Notes: generated by a model from the sequence alone, not told the origin. A stretch of 64,000 nt of DNA from Alkalihalobacillus sp. LMS6 (GCF_024362765.1 NZ_CP093302.1:1146001-1210000), one strand, 5' to 3'; shown: positions 36,055-45,546, numbered from the stretch's first letter. Numbers and translations are program-made.

Positions 36055-36771
36055 TTGAAAAGTAAATTTCAGTCGATCTATCAACATCTTATTAAAGATA
36101 TGCAAAATGGAAAGTATCAAGCTGGTGATACGCTACCATCGGAGCATGAACTTACGGAGTTTTTTCAGGCATCAAGAGAAACGATTCGAAAAGCACTAAA
36201 GCAGCTATCAGAACATGGCTACATTCAAAAGATACAAGGAAAAGGGTCCGTTGTACTCGATTTACAGCGCTTGGATTTTCCTGTTTCGGGTGTAACCAGC
36301 TTTCAAGAGTTAAATCAACAGCTTGGGATGAAGGCAGAGACAGAAGTGGTAACCTTTAAAGAATGTCGCGCTACGCCTAAGCAAGCGAAGCAATTTCAGC
36401 TCCCGGATGATTCGATTGTTCTAGAGATTGCTCGAGTACGGTTAATTGATGGAGAGCGAATCATTCTAGATAAAGATTGGTTTCCAAAGATGCTAGTACC
36501 AGGTTTAACAGAAGACATTAGTTCTGGTAGTATCTATGAGTATATTGAGAAGACTCTAGGCTTAACCATTAGTTTTGCTAAAAAAGAAATCGTTGTAGAG
36601 GTTGCAACAGATGAAGAGCTCCAGTTGCTAGACGTTGAGCCAGGAAGTCAAATCGTTGTTGTTCGCAGCTTGACGTATTTAGAAGATGCAACGCTTCTTC
36701 AAATAACAGAGTCACGTCACCGCCCTGACCGCTTCAGGTTTGTTGAATTTGCAAGAAGGTATAAAACGTGA
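36055..36771 (+). CDS. treR: Trehalose operon repressor, GntR/HutC family
   Basis: From the TTG at 36055 the protein has 238 residues, the length of B. subtilis TreR. An upstream in-frame ATG at 35947 would add 36 residues not typical of the family, and AGGG lies 8 nt before the TTG. The GntR winged helix is at about residues 15-70 (LPSEHELTEFFQASRETIRK), and a UTRA ligand-binding domain covers the rest. It should bind the two TTGTATATACAA operators at treP and be released by trehalose-6-phosphate. It has no such operator before itself, so it seems not to be self-regulated through that site. Confidence 0.9.
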   Translation: MKSKFQSIYQHLIKDMQNGKYQAGDTLPSEHELTEFFQASRETIRKALKQLSEHGYIQKIQGKGSVVLDLQRLDFPVSGVTSFQELNQQLGMKAETEVVTFKECRATPKQAKQFQLPDDSIVLEIARVRLIDGERIILDKDWFPKMLVPGLTEDISSGSIYEYIEKTLGLTISFAKKEIVVEVATDEELQLLDVEPGSQIVVVRSLTYLEDATLLQITESRHRPDRFRFVEFARRYKT

Positions 36772-36841
36772 GCATATTTGTTTTCATGTGAAAGAGGAAG
36801 CTTTATACTTGGTGCAAACGATTGATGGAGGAGAGGCATTT

Positions 36842-37327
36842 ATGTCTGTATTCGACTACACGGTAAAAACAAGTAAGGGAGAAGATTTTTCATTATCGAA
36901 CTATGAAGGGGATGTTCTTCTAATCGTCAATACAGCGACTAAATGTGGTTTTGCATCACAATTTGATGGTTTAGAAGAGCTTCATCAAAACTACCAAGAT
37001 AATGGCTTGCGTGTATTAGGATTTCCAAGTAATCAATTCATGAATCAAGAACCGACATCAGATGATGAGATGGAAGATGTGTGCAAAATTAATTTTGGTG
37101 TGACGTTTCCACTTTTTGCGAAAACGAATGTAAAAGGAAAAGATGCCAATCCATTATTTAAGCATTTAAAAAGTGAAAAAAAGGGAACAATGGGAGATGA
37201 AATTAAATGGAATTTCACAAAGTTCCTTGTTGATCGTGACGGAGCCGTTGTTAAACGATATGCGCCGCAAACGAAGCCTAGCCAAATTGAAGATGATATA
37301 AAAGCAGAAATCGAAAAAAAGCAATAG
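36842..37327 (+). CDS. Glutathione peroxidase family protein (thiol peroxidase)
   Basis: This has 161 residues from the ATG at 36842, with GGAGGAGAGG upstream; the longer open frame reaches into treR and was rejected. The catalytic Cys35 sits in NTATKCGFASQ, Gln in FPSNQF and Trp-Asn in WNFTKF, so the peroxidatic tetrad is complete with Cys in place of selenocysteine. Bacillus members reduce peroxides using thioredoxin or bacillithiol-linked thiols, not glutathione. It lies 70 bp after treR with no terminator between and may be partly co-transcribed. The NO synthase gene follows after a terminator. Confidence 0.92.
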   Translation: MSVFDYTVKTSKGEDFSLSNYEGDVLLIVNTATKCGFASQFDGLEELHQNYQDNGLRVLGFPSNQFMNQEPTSDDEMEDVCKINFGVTFPLFAKTNVKGKDANPLFKHLKSEKKGTMGDEIKWNFTKFLVDRDGAVVKRYAPQTKPSQIEDDIKAEIEKKQ

Positions 37328-37329
37328 CC

Positions 37330-37366
37330 AAAAAACTGTGTAGCAATCGGCTACGCAGTTTTTTTA
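37330..37366 (+). terminator. Intrinsic terminator of the peroxidase gene
   Basis: The stem aaaaactgtgtagc / gctacgcagttttt has one G-T wobble and a 5-nt loop, with a T-tract. It ends 18 bp before the NO synthase start. Confidence 0.85.
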
Positions 37367-37384
37367 GGAGGATTACAATCGCTT

Positions 37385-38452
37385 ATGGAAATTGAACTTG
37401 GGCAAAAAGCGCGTGCGTTTATTAAGCAATTTTATGAAGAAACAGGACAACCAAACGTGGCGTCACGTCTAACCGCTATTCTCGCTGAGATCAATAAATC
37501 AGGTACCTATACATTAACAACCGAAGAGCTAACGTATGGTGCAAAGCTAGCGTGGCGAAACAGCAATCGCTGTATCGGTCGATTGTTTTGGGAGCGAATG
37601 CATGTCATTGATGCAAGAGAAGCCGAAACGGAAGAGGATGTGTTTAAGGCATTGTGCCATCATCTCTCTTACGCAACGAATGAAGGGAAAATCATTCCAA
37701 CGATTACGGTTTTTCCGGTAGGAGAGCGTGTGCGTATTTGGAATCACCAGCTTATTCGATACGCTGGTTACGAAAAAAACGGGCGCATCATCGGCGACCC
37801 TGCATCACTTGAATTTACAAGATATTGTCAATCTTTAGGATGGACGGGAGCTGAAAGCGATTTTGATCTGTTGCCGTTTGTTTTTTCCGTTGGTGAAAAT
37901 AGACCCGTTTTCTATCCGATTCCTGACAATTTAGTGAAAGAAGTTGAACTTGAACATCCAACCTTTAATTCATTCAAAGAACTAGCTCTGAAATGGTACG
38001 CGGTACCGATTATTGCAGATATGCGCTTAGAAATTGGTGGGCTTTCCTTCTATGCAGCCCCGTTTAATGGTTGGTACATGGGTACAGAAATAGGCGCGAG
38101 AAATTTAGCGGACGATTTTCGCTATAATCGATTGGAACAAGTGGCGGATCGGCTTGGTATTAATCGATCAAAGGAATCATCATTGTGGCGAGACGAGGCA
38201 TTGGTAGAGCTGAATCGTGCCGTTCTTCATTCTTTTCAACAAGCTGGTGTAAGTATTGTTGATCACCATACAGCGGCAAAGCAGTTTCAACAATTTATAA
38301 AAAACGAAGAGAAAGAAAATCGTTCTGTAACAGGAGACTGGACGTGGCTCATCCCGCCAATGTCGCCAGCGCAAACGAAGATCTTTCATCAATCCTTTCA
38401 TGATGAAATGAATTCACCGAACTTCTTTTATGAGGACAGCCCTTATAAATAA
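37385..38452 (+). CDS. nos: Bacterial nitric oxide synthase oxygenase
   Basis: This has 355 residues, the oxygenase domain only, as in other Bacillus NOS. The heme-thiolate Cys63 is in AWRNSNRCIGR. The pterin and arginine sites are represented by the conserved block ADMRLEIGGLSFYAAPFNGWYMGTEIG, cited here only by its key residues: Glu (arginine guanidinium) and Trp-Tyr. It converts L-arginine to citrulline and NO using a borrowed flavodoxin-type reductase. NO from such enzymes is known to protect Bacillus from oxidative stress. The ATG at 37385 is 13 nt from AGGAGG, a long spacing. It follows a peroxidase gene; catalase lies 15 kb away. Confidence 0.95.
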   Translation: MEIELGQKARAFIKQFYEETGQPNVASRLTAILAEINKSGTYTLTTEELTYGAKLAWRNSNRCIGRLFWERMHVIDAREAETEEDVFKALCHHLSYATNEGKIIPTITVFPVGERVRIWNHQLIRYAGYEKNGRIIGDPASLEFTRYCQSLGWTGAESDFDLLPFVFSVGENRPVFYPIPDNLVKEVELEHPTFNSFKELALKWYAVPIIADMRLEIGGLSFYAAPFNGWYMGTEIGARNLADDFRYNRLEQVADRLGINRSKESSLWRDEALVELNRAVLHSFQQAGVSIVDHHTAAKQFQQFIKNEEKENRSVTGDWTWLIPPMSPAQTKIFHQSFHDEMNSPNFFYEDSPYK

Positions 38453-38508
38453 GTCAATGTGCTATACTGCATAAATAACGAATCTTTATCGGAAAAAGGA
38501 AGATGTTC

Positions 38509-40383
38509 ATGAATGTATTAAGAGTCGAAGGACTTAGTAAGACGTTTGGGGAAAAAGCGCTGTTTCAATCGATTGATTTTTCCATTGAAACAGGAAATCG
38601 GATCGGACTACTTGGCGTGAACGGAACAGGGAAATCAACGCTTTTAAAAACATTAGCAGGAATAGAAGGGAAAGAAGCAGGAAGTTTTTATCACGCCAAT
38701 GATTTCACGATCGAATATTTGGCGCAACAACCGGACTTACCAGAAAATGAAACCGTTCTTGACTATATTTTCAAAAGTGATTCAGAGCTATTACGAACAG
38801 TTGCTCGCTATGAAGAAGGGCTCGCTAAGCTCGAACAAGACCCTTTGAATGAACAATACCAATCGACATTGTTAAAATTACAAGCAGAAATGGATAAGGT
38901 GGACGGTTGGGAAGCTAGTACTCAGGCGAAAACAATCCTTAGTAAATTAGGCGTTTTTGATGTTACCGCGCGTTTACGTACACTATCAGGAGGACAGAAA
39001 AAGAGAGTGGCGATTGCGCGATCTTTAATCCAGCCTGTAGATTTGCTTTTACTTGATGAACCGACTAACCATCTTGACCATGAAACGGTTGAATGGCTCG
39101 AGGGCTATTTAAAGCAATACCGTGGGGCACTTATTGTGATCACCCATGATCGCTATTTCTTAAATCGAGTCGCGACGACGATTTTTGAATTAACGAACGG
39201 TCAGCTTTATCGCTATGAAGGAAATTTTGAAACTTATTTAGAAAAGCGTGCTGAACGTGAAGAGCAGCTTGAACAAGCAGAAGCGAAACGACAGAATTTG
39301 CTCAGACGAGAAATGGCTTGGTTAAAAAGAGGCGCAAAAGCGCGTACAACGAAACAAAAAGCGCGAATTCAGCGGGTTGAAGCATTAAACAATCAGCAAG
39401 GTGTCAAAACGAAAGAGCATTTAGATGTGGCGATTGGGTCCAAACGACTTGGAAAGCAAGTCATTGAGCTAGAGAATGTAAGGAAATCGCTAAATGGAAA
39501 AGAGCTTTTTTCGAATCTCTCCTATCTACTGACGAACCAAGAGCGATTAGGCATTATTGGCGCGAATGGTAGCGGAAAAACGACACTGTTAAACATTATG
39601 GCGAATAGACTGGAGCCTGATGAAGGAACTTGTACAGTCGGAGAGACGGTTAAAATTGGTTACTACACCCAAGAAGATGCCGAACTAGATGGCACGCTGA
39701 CTGTTATTGACTATATCAAGCAAGTTGCTGAAGTGGTTTATACAAACAAAGGCGATCAAATCACTGCTGAACAAATGCTTGAACGGTTTTTGTTCCCGCG
39801 TTCACAGCAATGGACGTACATTCGTCGTCTATCTGGTGGGGAAAAACGTCGTCTTTATTTGCTGCGCATCCTAATGGGAGAGCCAAACGTGCTATTTTTA
39901 GACGAGCCTACGAATGATCTTGATGTGGAGACGTTAGCTGTGCTTGAAGACTATATTGATACGTTTCCTGGAACGGTTGTGACCGTTTCCCACGATCGTT
40001 ATTTTCTCGATCGAGTAGTAGAAACGATGCTTATATTTGAGAATGGTTCGATTCGACGATATCAAGGGGATTATACCGATTACTTGGAAGAGCAAACGAT
40101 AGAGAAAGCTCCAAAAACGGTCAAATCGCCGATTGTTGAAAAGAAAAAGGCGTCAAAAAAGTTGTCGTATAACGAACAACGTGAATGGGATCAAATCGAT
40201 GACAAGATTGCGTCCCTTGAAGAAAAACAAGCAACGTTAGAAGTAGGAATTCAAGAAGCAGGAAGCGATTACGGTAAAATTGCAGATACGATGAAAGAAA
40301 AGGAAGCAGTAGATGCAGAATTGGATCAGTTGCTTGAACGCTGGGCAGAGCTAGCAGAGAAGGTCGAGCAATTAAGTGAGTAG
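38509..40383 (+). CDS. yfmR: ABC-F ATPase, Uup/YfmR type (translation factor)
   Basis: This has 624 residues from ATG 38509 (AAAGGA at 8 nt; ATG 38503 is only 2 nt away). There are two ABC domains in one chain and no membrane part. First site: Walker A GVNGTGKST, signature LSGGQKKR, Walker B LLLLDEPTNHLD. Second site: Walker A GANGSGKTT, signature LSGGEKRR, Walker B VLFLDEPTNDLD. The ABC-F linker (residues about 240-300) lies between, and a basic/acidic coiled-coil tail (about 545-624) is as in Uup and YfmR. YfmR acts on the ribosome at stalling sequences. The tail separates it from YdiF and EttA types. Confidence 0.88.
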   Translation: MNVLRVEGLSKTFGEKALFQSIDFSIETGNRIGLLGVNGTGKSTLLKTLAGIEGKEAGSFYHANDFTIEYLAQQPDLPENETVLDYIFKSDSELLRTVARYEEGLAKLEQDPLNEQYQSTLLKLQAEMDKVDGWEASTQAKTILSKLGVFDVTARLRTLSGGQKKRVAIARSLIQPVDLLLLDEPTNHLDHETVEWLEGYLKQYRGALIVITHDRYFLNRVATTIFELTNGQLYRYEGNFETYLEKRAEREEQLEQAEAKRQNLLRREMAWLKRGAKARTTKQKARIQRVEALNNQQGVKTKEHLDVAIGSKRLGKQVIELENVRKSLNGKELFSNLSYLLTNQERLGIIGANGSGKTTLLNIMANRLEPDEGTCTVGETVKIGYYTQEDAELDGTLTVIDYIKQVAEVVYTNKGDQITAEQMLERFLFPRSQQWTYIRRLSGGEKRRLYLLRILMGEPNVLFLDEPTNDLDVETLAVLEDYIDTFPGTVVTVSHDRYFLDRVVETMLIFENGSIRRYQGDYTDYLEEQTIEKAPKTVKSPIVEKKKASKKLSYNEQREWDQIDDKIASLEEKQATLEVGIQEAGSDYGKIADTMKEKEAVDAELDQLLERWAELAEKVEQLSE

Positions 40384-40396
40384 AGCTTTTAAGAGT

Positions 40397-40427
40397 AAAA
40401 GGCGGGGAAATCCCGTCTTTTTTTTGT
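40397..40427 (+). terminator. Intrinsic terminator of yfmR
   Basis: The stem AAAAGGCGGG / TCCCGTCTTTT (one G-T wobble) with a GAAA loop is followed by a T-tract. Confidence 0.85.
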
Positions 40428-40477
40428 GTTACGTGGAAGAAAAGTGGAGAAACTTGTAAATATGTTTCTGGATGAAA

Positions 40478-40497
40478 ATGATTGATTATGATTGATT
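40478..40497. promoter_or_regulatory. Tandem 10-bp repeat over the fru promoter, candidate FruR operator
   Basis: ATGATTGATT occurs twice back to back. The first copy covers the -35 box TTGATT and the second lies in the spacer. A repressor bound here would block polymerase. The link to FruR is inferred from position. Confidence 0.5.
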
Positions 40498-40510
40498 TTG
40501 GTTGTATAAT
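40482..40510 (+). promoter_or_regulatory. Sigma-A promoter of the fruRKA operon
   Basis: TTGATT, exactly 17 bp, TATAAT. The start codon of fruR follows 31 bp later. Confidence 0.75.
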
Positions 40511-40541
40511 AAAAAAGTCTCGACAGTAAAGAGGTGTGCAC

Positions 40542-41306
40542 ATGTTAACCGTGGAAAGACAAGAGATCATTATTCAGCTTGTTCAGCAAAATGAAGTTGT
40601 GAAAATTCAGGACTTAATCGAAGCAACTGGGGCTTCAGAATCAACAATTAGAAGAGATTTAACTGAGCTTGAACAAGGAAAGAAATTAAAGCGCATACAT
40701 GGAGGCGCTACGCTTCTTCAAACGATGCGAGAAGAACCAACGATGGCACAAAAATCATCCAAAAACAGTCATGAGAAAAAGAAAATCGCGCAACGAGCTG
40801 CGGAGCTCGTTCAAGAGGGTGATTGTATTTTCTTAGATGCTGGAAGCACAACGTTTGAAATGATTTCTCATTTAAAGGGAAAGAACATTGAAGTTGTAAC
40901 AAACGGTGTAATGAATATACAAGCATTAGTAGAAGCTGATATCGACACACATTCACTAGGTGGCCATGTGAAAAAAGGAACCTATGCATTTGTAGGCAGA
41001 GGTGCAATTGAGTCGATAGCTAGATTTCGATTTGATAAAGCGTTTCTTGGAACAAACGGCATTACCGTCAAAGATGGCTGTACAACACCTGATCCGGAAG
41101 AAGCCTATATTAAGACAAAAGCCATTCAATATGCTCAGCAAGCGATTGTATTGGCGGATCATACGAAATTTGAGGATGTCACGTTTTCTCCTTTTGCTTC
41201 AATAGAAGACGTTCATATATTGACGAGTTCGTATGTAAAAGAAGAAAAAGAGCAACTCTATCAAGAGTTAGTGAAAAGTACGGCAATAGAGGTGGTTAAA
41301 TTATGA
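40542..41306 (+). CDS. fruR: Fructose operon regulator, DeoR family
   Basis: This has 254 residues from the ATG at 40542, which has AAAGAGGTG at 5-7 nt; a GTG two codons earlier is less well placed. The DeoR helix-turn-helix is at about residues 20-42 (EATGASESTIRRDLTELE). The DeoRC sugar-phosphate sensor follows with LDAGSTTFEM and VTNGVMN. In such operons the regulator responds to fructose-1-phosphate. Its stop overlaps the fruK start (ATGA). The tandem repeat at 40478-40497 is the likely binding site. Confidence 0.9.
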   Translation: MLTVERQEIIIQLVQQNEVVKIQDLIEATGASESTIRRDLTELEQGKKLKRIHGGATLLQTMREEPTMAQKSSKNSHEKKKIAQRAAELVQEGDCIFLDAGSTTFEMISHLKGKNIEVVTNGVMNIQALVEADIDTHSLGGHVKKGTYAFVGRGAIESIARFRFDKAFLGTNGITVKDGCTTPDPEEAYIKTKAIQYAQQAIVLADHTKFEDVTFSPFASIEDVHILTSSYVKEEKEQLYQELVKSTAIEVVKL

Positions 41307-42214
41307 TTTATACAGTGACCTTAAACCCGGCGATGGACTATTACGTCTCGTTACCAACTCTAGAAATTGGTCATGTAAACCGTTCAACAAATGATCGAAA
41401 AGCAGCTGGTGGAAAAGGGATAAACGTCTCAAGAGTTTTAAAAGCATATGGGACGCAATCAACAGCACTAGGGTTTATTGGTGGTTTCACCGGCGACTAT
41501 ATTCATGCAACGGTCACTGAAGAAGGCATTCAGTCAGACTTTGTAAGAATTAACGGAGATACCCGCATCAATGTGAAAGTGAAAGCAGAAGATGAATCTG
41601 AAATAAATGGCTGTTCTCCTGAAATTAGCGATGTGGATCTTCGTACTTTAGAAGAGCATTTAAATCAGTTAACAGCTGAAGATACAGTTGTGTTAGCCGG
41701 TAGTATTCCGCCGTCTTTACCGTCGAATCTTTACGCAAAGTGGGTCGAGCGATTAAATAACCAAGGCGTGAAGGTGTTTGTGGATACGAGTGGAAAAGCA
41801 CTTGAGCAAATCATTCCTGCAAAACCATTCTTTATTAAACCGAATCAACATGAATTGGCAGAACTTACGAACTCGGTCATAGAAACGAAAGAAGATGCCA
41901 TTCCACATGCAAAAGCGTTAGTTGAACAAGGGGTAGAGCATGTCCTCGTTACATTTGCTGGGGACGGGGCGCTTCTTGCTACTAAGGAAACCATCCTTTT
42001 CGCTAATGCGCCTAAGGGTAAATTGCTAAATTCAGTCGGTGCAGGGGACGCAACAGTTGCAGGATTTCTTCACGCGTATCATAGTGGAGCAAAATTAATC
42101 GATGCATTTCAATACGGAATGGCATCTGGAAGCGCCACAGCATTTTCACTAAGTTTTGGTGAGCCAGCTGAAGTTGAGCGCTTAACGAAAGAAATTAGCG
42201 TGCATTCCATATAA
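41303..42214 (+). CDS. fruK: 1-phosphofructokinase
   Basis: This 303-residue PfkB-family kinase makes fructose-1,6-bisphosphate from fructose-1-phosphate and ATP. Signature 1 is GGKGINVSRVL at about residues 37-47; signature 2 is NSVGAGDATVAGF near 247, with the catalytic Asp in GAGD. The start overlaps the end of fruR by 4 bp and fruA begins 12 bp after the stop. The whole path from uptake to glycolysis is therefore translated from one message. Confidence 0.94.
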   Translation: MIYTVTLNPAMDYYVSLPTLEIGHVNRSTNDRKAAGGKGINVSRVLKAYGTQSTALGFIGGFTGDYIHATVTEEGIQSDFVRINGDTRINVKVKAEDESEINGCSPEISDVDLRTLEEHLNQLTAEDTVVLAGSIPPSLPSNLYAKWVERLNNQGVKVFVDTSGKALEQIIPAKPFFIKPNQHELAELTNSVIETKEDAIPHAKALVEQGVEHVLVTFAGDGALLATKETILFANAPKGKLLNSVGAGDATVAGFLHAYHSGAKLIDAFQYGMASGSATAFSLSFGEPAEVERLTKEISVHSI

Positions 42215-42226
42215 GGGGGACTGGAG

Positions 42227-44116
42227 ATGAAGATCTCTGATTTACTAAAAAAAGATACGATCATTTTAGATCTACAAGCTTCCTCAAAAGCGACAGTCAT
42301 TGATGAACTTGTGGCTAAGCTAGATGAAGCGGGTCGACTAAACGATAAAGAAACATACAAAGAAGCAATTCTTGCAAGAGAAGCACAAAGCACAACTGGG
42401 CTAGGTGAAGGGATTGCCATTCCACATGCCAAAACAGCGGCTGTCAAGACACCTGCAATTGCTTTTGGACGTTCGATTTCAGGTATTGATTATGAAGCGT
42501 TGGACGGTCAACCGAGTCAGTTGTTCTTTATGATTGCGGCCTCTGAAGGGGCGAATAATGAACATTTAGCAACGCTCTCAAAGCTTTCAACGTTTCTAAT
42601 GGATACAGCTTTTCGCGACCAACTTCTCGCTGCTCAATCAATTGATGAGGTTATTTCAATTATTGATACGAAAGAAGCAGAAGAAGCTGACGAAGTAGAA
42701 GAGGATGTTCAACCTACTGCAGAAGAAGATACGTATATCATTGGCGTTACTGGGTGCCCTACAGGGATTGCTCATACGTATATGGCGGCAGATGCGTTAA
42801 AGAAAGAAGCGCAAGAACGAGGCTACTCGATAAAAGTGGAAACCAATGGCTCAGGCGGTGTAAAAAATCGCCTTACGAAGGAAGATATTGCTCGTGCTGA
42901 CGGTATTATTGTGGCAGCTGATACAAAAGTGGAAATGGATCGGTTTGATGGCAAACGTATCGTTATCGCACCTGTGGCTGATGGTGTAAGAAAACCTTCC
43001 CAATTAATTGAACGTTCATTAGCTGGAAAAGAAGCGGTTTATTCTGCTCAAGGCGGAGCGAAGAACGACAATGACGAATCTGTATCATCAGGTGGATTTG
43101 GAAAAAGCATTTACAAGCACTTAATGAATGGTGTTTCAAACATGCTCCCATTTGTAATCGGTGGGGGAATTCTACTTGCCATTAGTTTCTTATTTGAAAT
43201 TGAAAGCTTACTTGGGGAAGACAATGTTGTAACAACTATCCTAGGTACAATTGGTGGCGATAATGCTTTTGCGCTATTTATTCCTGTTCTAGCTGCATTT
43301 ATTGCCATGAGTATTGCAGACCGTCCAGGTTTTGCTCCTGGTTTAATTGCTGGTTATATGGCATTCAACGGTGATGCTGGATTCTTAGGAGGATTACTAG
43401 CAGGTTTCCTCGCTGGTTACATGGCCCTAGGTGTGAAAAAAATCCTTTCAGGTATGCCGCAGTCGCTAGATGGACTTAGAACGATTTTATTTACACCAGT
43501 CTTAAATATCTTATTTACCGGTGTGATTATGTATTTCTTAATTGCGCCGCTTGCATCTGTGAATACAGGCTTACAAAATTGGCTTGGTGATTTAGGTACA
43601 GGTAATATGGTCATTCTTGGAATTGTACTTGGTGCGATGATGGCCATTGATATGGGTGGTCCAATCAATAAAGCGGCTTATACGTTCGGAATTGCGATGC
43701 TCGACGCTGGAAACATGGGTCCGCAAGCTGCGGTTATGGCGGCAGGAATGGTTCCACCACTCGGGATTGCGATTGCAACAACGTTTTGGAAATATAAATT
43801 TACAAAACAACAACGTGAATCTGGACGAACAAACTATGTGCTTGGCGCATCCTTTATCACAGAAGGTGCCATTCCGTTTGCGGCAGCTGATCCAATTCGC
43901 GTCATCTCTGCAAGTGTTGTAGGTGCAGCAATTGCTGGAGGGTTAACGGGTTTATTCCAAATTTCGTTACCAGCTCCTCACGGAGGCATTTTTACGATGT
44001 TGCTCGTAAATGATTCAACACTGTCCTACATGGGACTATATGCGGTCGCGATTCTTACAGGAGCGATCGTTACAGGAATCTTGTACGGCATTATGAAACG
44101 CCCGCTTGAAAAATAA
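42227..44116 (+). CDS. fruA: PTS fructose-specific EIIABC component
   Basis: This has 629 residues in the order EIIA-EIIB-EIIC. EIIA (1-145) has the phosphorylated His67 in IAIPHAKT. A Glu-rich linker follows. EIIB (about 170-265) has Cys177 in VTGCPTGIAHTYMAA. EIIC (about 300-629) has eight to ten spans. It imports fructose as fructose-1-phosphate for FruK. The ATG follows AAGGGGGA. A terminator ends the operon. Confidence 0.95.
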   Translation: MKISDLLKKDTIILDLQASSKATVIDELVAKLDEAGRLNDKETYKEAILAREAQSTTGLGEGIAIPHAKTAAVKTPAIAFGRSISGIDYEALDGQPSQLFFMIAASEGANNEHLATLSKLSTFLMDTAFRDQLLAAQSIDEVISIIDTKEAEEADEVEEDVQPTAEEDTYIIGVTGCPTGIAHTYMAADALKKEAQERGYSIKVETNGSGGVKNRLTKEDIARADGIIVAADTKVEMDRFDGKRIVIAPVADGVRKPSQLIERSLAGKEAVYSAQGGAKNDNDESVSSGGFGKSIYKHLMNGVSNMLPFVIGGGILLAISFLFEIESLLGEDNVVTTILGTIGGDNAFALFIPVLAAFIAMSIADRPGFAPGLIAGYMAFNGDAGFLGGLLAGFLAGYMALGVKKILSGMPQSLDGLRTILFTPVLNILFTGVIMYFLIAPLASVNTGLQNWLGDLGTGNMVILGIVLGAMMAIDMGGPINKAAYTFGIAMLDAGNMGPQAAVMAAGMVPPLGIAIATTFWKYKFTKQQRESGRTNYVLGASFITEGAIPFAAADPIRVISASVVGAAIAGGLTGLFQISLPAPHGGIFTMLLVNDSTLSYMGLYAVAILTGAIVTGILYGIMKRPLEK

Positions 44117-44132
44117 ACATAACGATAAAAAC

Positions 44133-44162
44133 AAAGTCCGCTGAAAAAGGCGGGCTTTTTTT
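44133..44162 (+). terminator. Intrinsic terminator of the fru operon
   Basis: The stem AAAGTCCGC / GCGGGCTTT (one T-G wobble) with an A-rich loop is followed by TTTTTTTG. Confidence 0.85.
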
Positions 44163-44224
44163 GAATTTATGAAAAGCGGGTATAGGAAAGGAAAGAGTCG
44201 ATGTAAATTGCAGGAGGACAAGAA

Positions 44225-45484
44225 ATGAAGCAAACAGAAACAATCAATCTATTAAATATGGATACAGCAACCTTTGAAGGAAAAACAATCACTGTTGAGA
44301 ATGGGCGTATAATAGACAAAATTGATGCACCAAATGAACACTTGAATACGTATGCACTACCAGGTTTTATTGATAGTCATTGCCATATCATGCCTGGTTA
44401 TGCATCGCTTTTTACAGCCGCAGGCGTAACAAGTGTACGCAATACTGCTGGGTATGCATATATGCTTGCACCCCTCATCAAAAATGGCCCAACTCCCTTT
44501 ACGCCACACGTTTATTGGGCAGACCGCATGATTGATGGGGTGCCTGGTTTATGGGGAGGAACAAGCAGTGGTTCATTCACGACAACATCTAAGCAGGAGG
44601 CACGTGAAGAGGTTCAACGACAAGTTGAACAAGGTGCTTCGTTTATTAAAGTGTATGGTCGCTTGAAGAGAGAGGTCATGGAAGCTGTAGTGAACGAAGC
44701 GGAGCGACACCGCCTTGATGTTGCGGCTGATCTGTTAGCATCGACGGACGTAGATGCATTGACAGCTGCAAAAATAGGGGTACGCTTTCTGGAGCATAAT
44801 TCGGGAATTATTCAATCCTTAATCCCAAGCTGGCATGTATTACTAGATGAAGCAGATGACAAGGAATGCTTAGATGGGGGGTTAGAAAAAGAAGCGCTCG
44901 CGAAAGTTTGCGAAGAGCTGAAGTCAGCTGGTGTCATCTTAACACCAACTTTAAGTCTGTTTGCGCAATCTATTAATGAACATCATTGGTCATCTTCTCT
45001 ACCTTTCGAAACAGATGCCATGTTAAGCTTAGAGGAGCAGTGGAAGCAAGTCAGGCCACATATACAGTCACGAAAACAAGAGCGATTATTCCAAGCGACA
45101 AAACAGATTACAGCGGCTTATTACCAGATTGGCGGTACGATTTTAGCAGGAACCGATACTCCTTCAGGCGTAGATACGTACCCAGGTCAGTTGCTGCATC
45201 GTGAGCTACAGTTATTGGTGGAATGTGGATTAACTCCGTTTGAAGCGATTCAATCAGCAACATCGATTCCAGGTGAATTATTTGGATTTACTAGCAATTG
45301 TGACCCTGGTGAACATGCGGATTTAGTCATTGTGAAGGAAAACCCACTTCAAACCGTTGAAGCGACCTTGACGATTGACTGGATCGTGAAAGGTGGCAAA
45401 TGGCATCGACCAGAGGCATTGTTAGCAAAAGCAGAGCAAAGCAGAAAGGATTATTCAGAAGAATGGTATAGGGAGCAAGAATAA
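44225..45484 (+). CDS. Metal-dependent amidohydrolase (imidazolonepropionase/prolidase-like)
   Basis: This has 419 residues. It has the small beta domain and TIM barrel of the amidohydrolase superfamily. The metal His pair is in PGFIDSHCH (about residues 46-54), a Lys that could be carboxylated in FIKVYG, and the final Asp in AGTDTPSG (about 318). No signal peptide is present. The nearest well-known relatives act on cyclic amides or dipeptides, but the substrate cannot be stated. The ATG follows CAGGAGGA. It is 60 bp upstream of the next gene with no terminator visible, so the two may share a transcript. Confidence 0.82.
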   Translation: MKQTETINLLNMDTATFEGKTITVENGRIIDKIDAPNEHLNTYALPGFIDSHCHIMPGYASLFTAAGVTSVRNTAGYAYMLAPLIKNGPTPFTPHVYWADRMIDGVPGLWGGTSSGSFTTTSKQEAREEVQRQVEQGASFIKVYGRLKREVMEAVVNEAERHRLDVAADLLASTDVDALTAAKIGVRFLEHNSGIIQSLIPSWHVLLDEADDKECLDGGLEKEALAKVCEELKSAGVILTPTLSLFAQSINEHHWSSSLPFETDAMLSLEEQWKQVRPHIQSRKQERLFQATKQITAAYYQIGGTILAGTDTPSGVDTYPGQLLHRELQLLVECGLTPFEAIQSATSIPGELFGFTSNCDPGEHADLVIVKENPLQTVEATLTIDWIVKGGKWHRPEALLAKAEQSRKDYSEEWYREQE

Positions 45485-45546
45485 TCCTTTCACGACGATC
45501 TTAAGAAGAGTTACCCACATGTAAATAGGAAAAGCTAGGTGATTGA

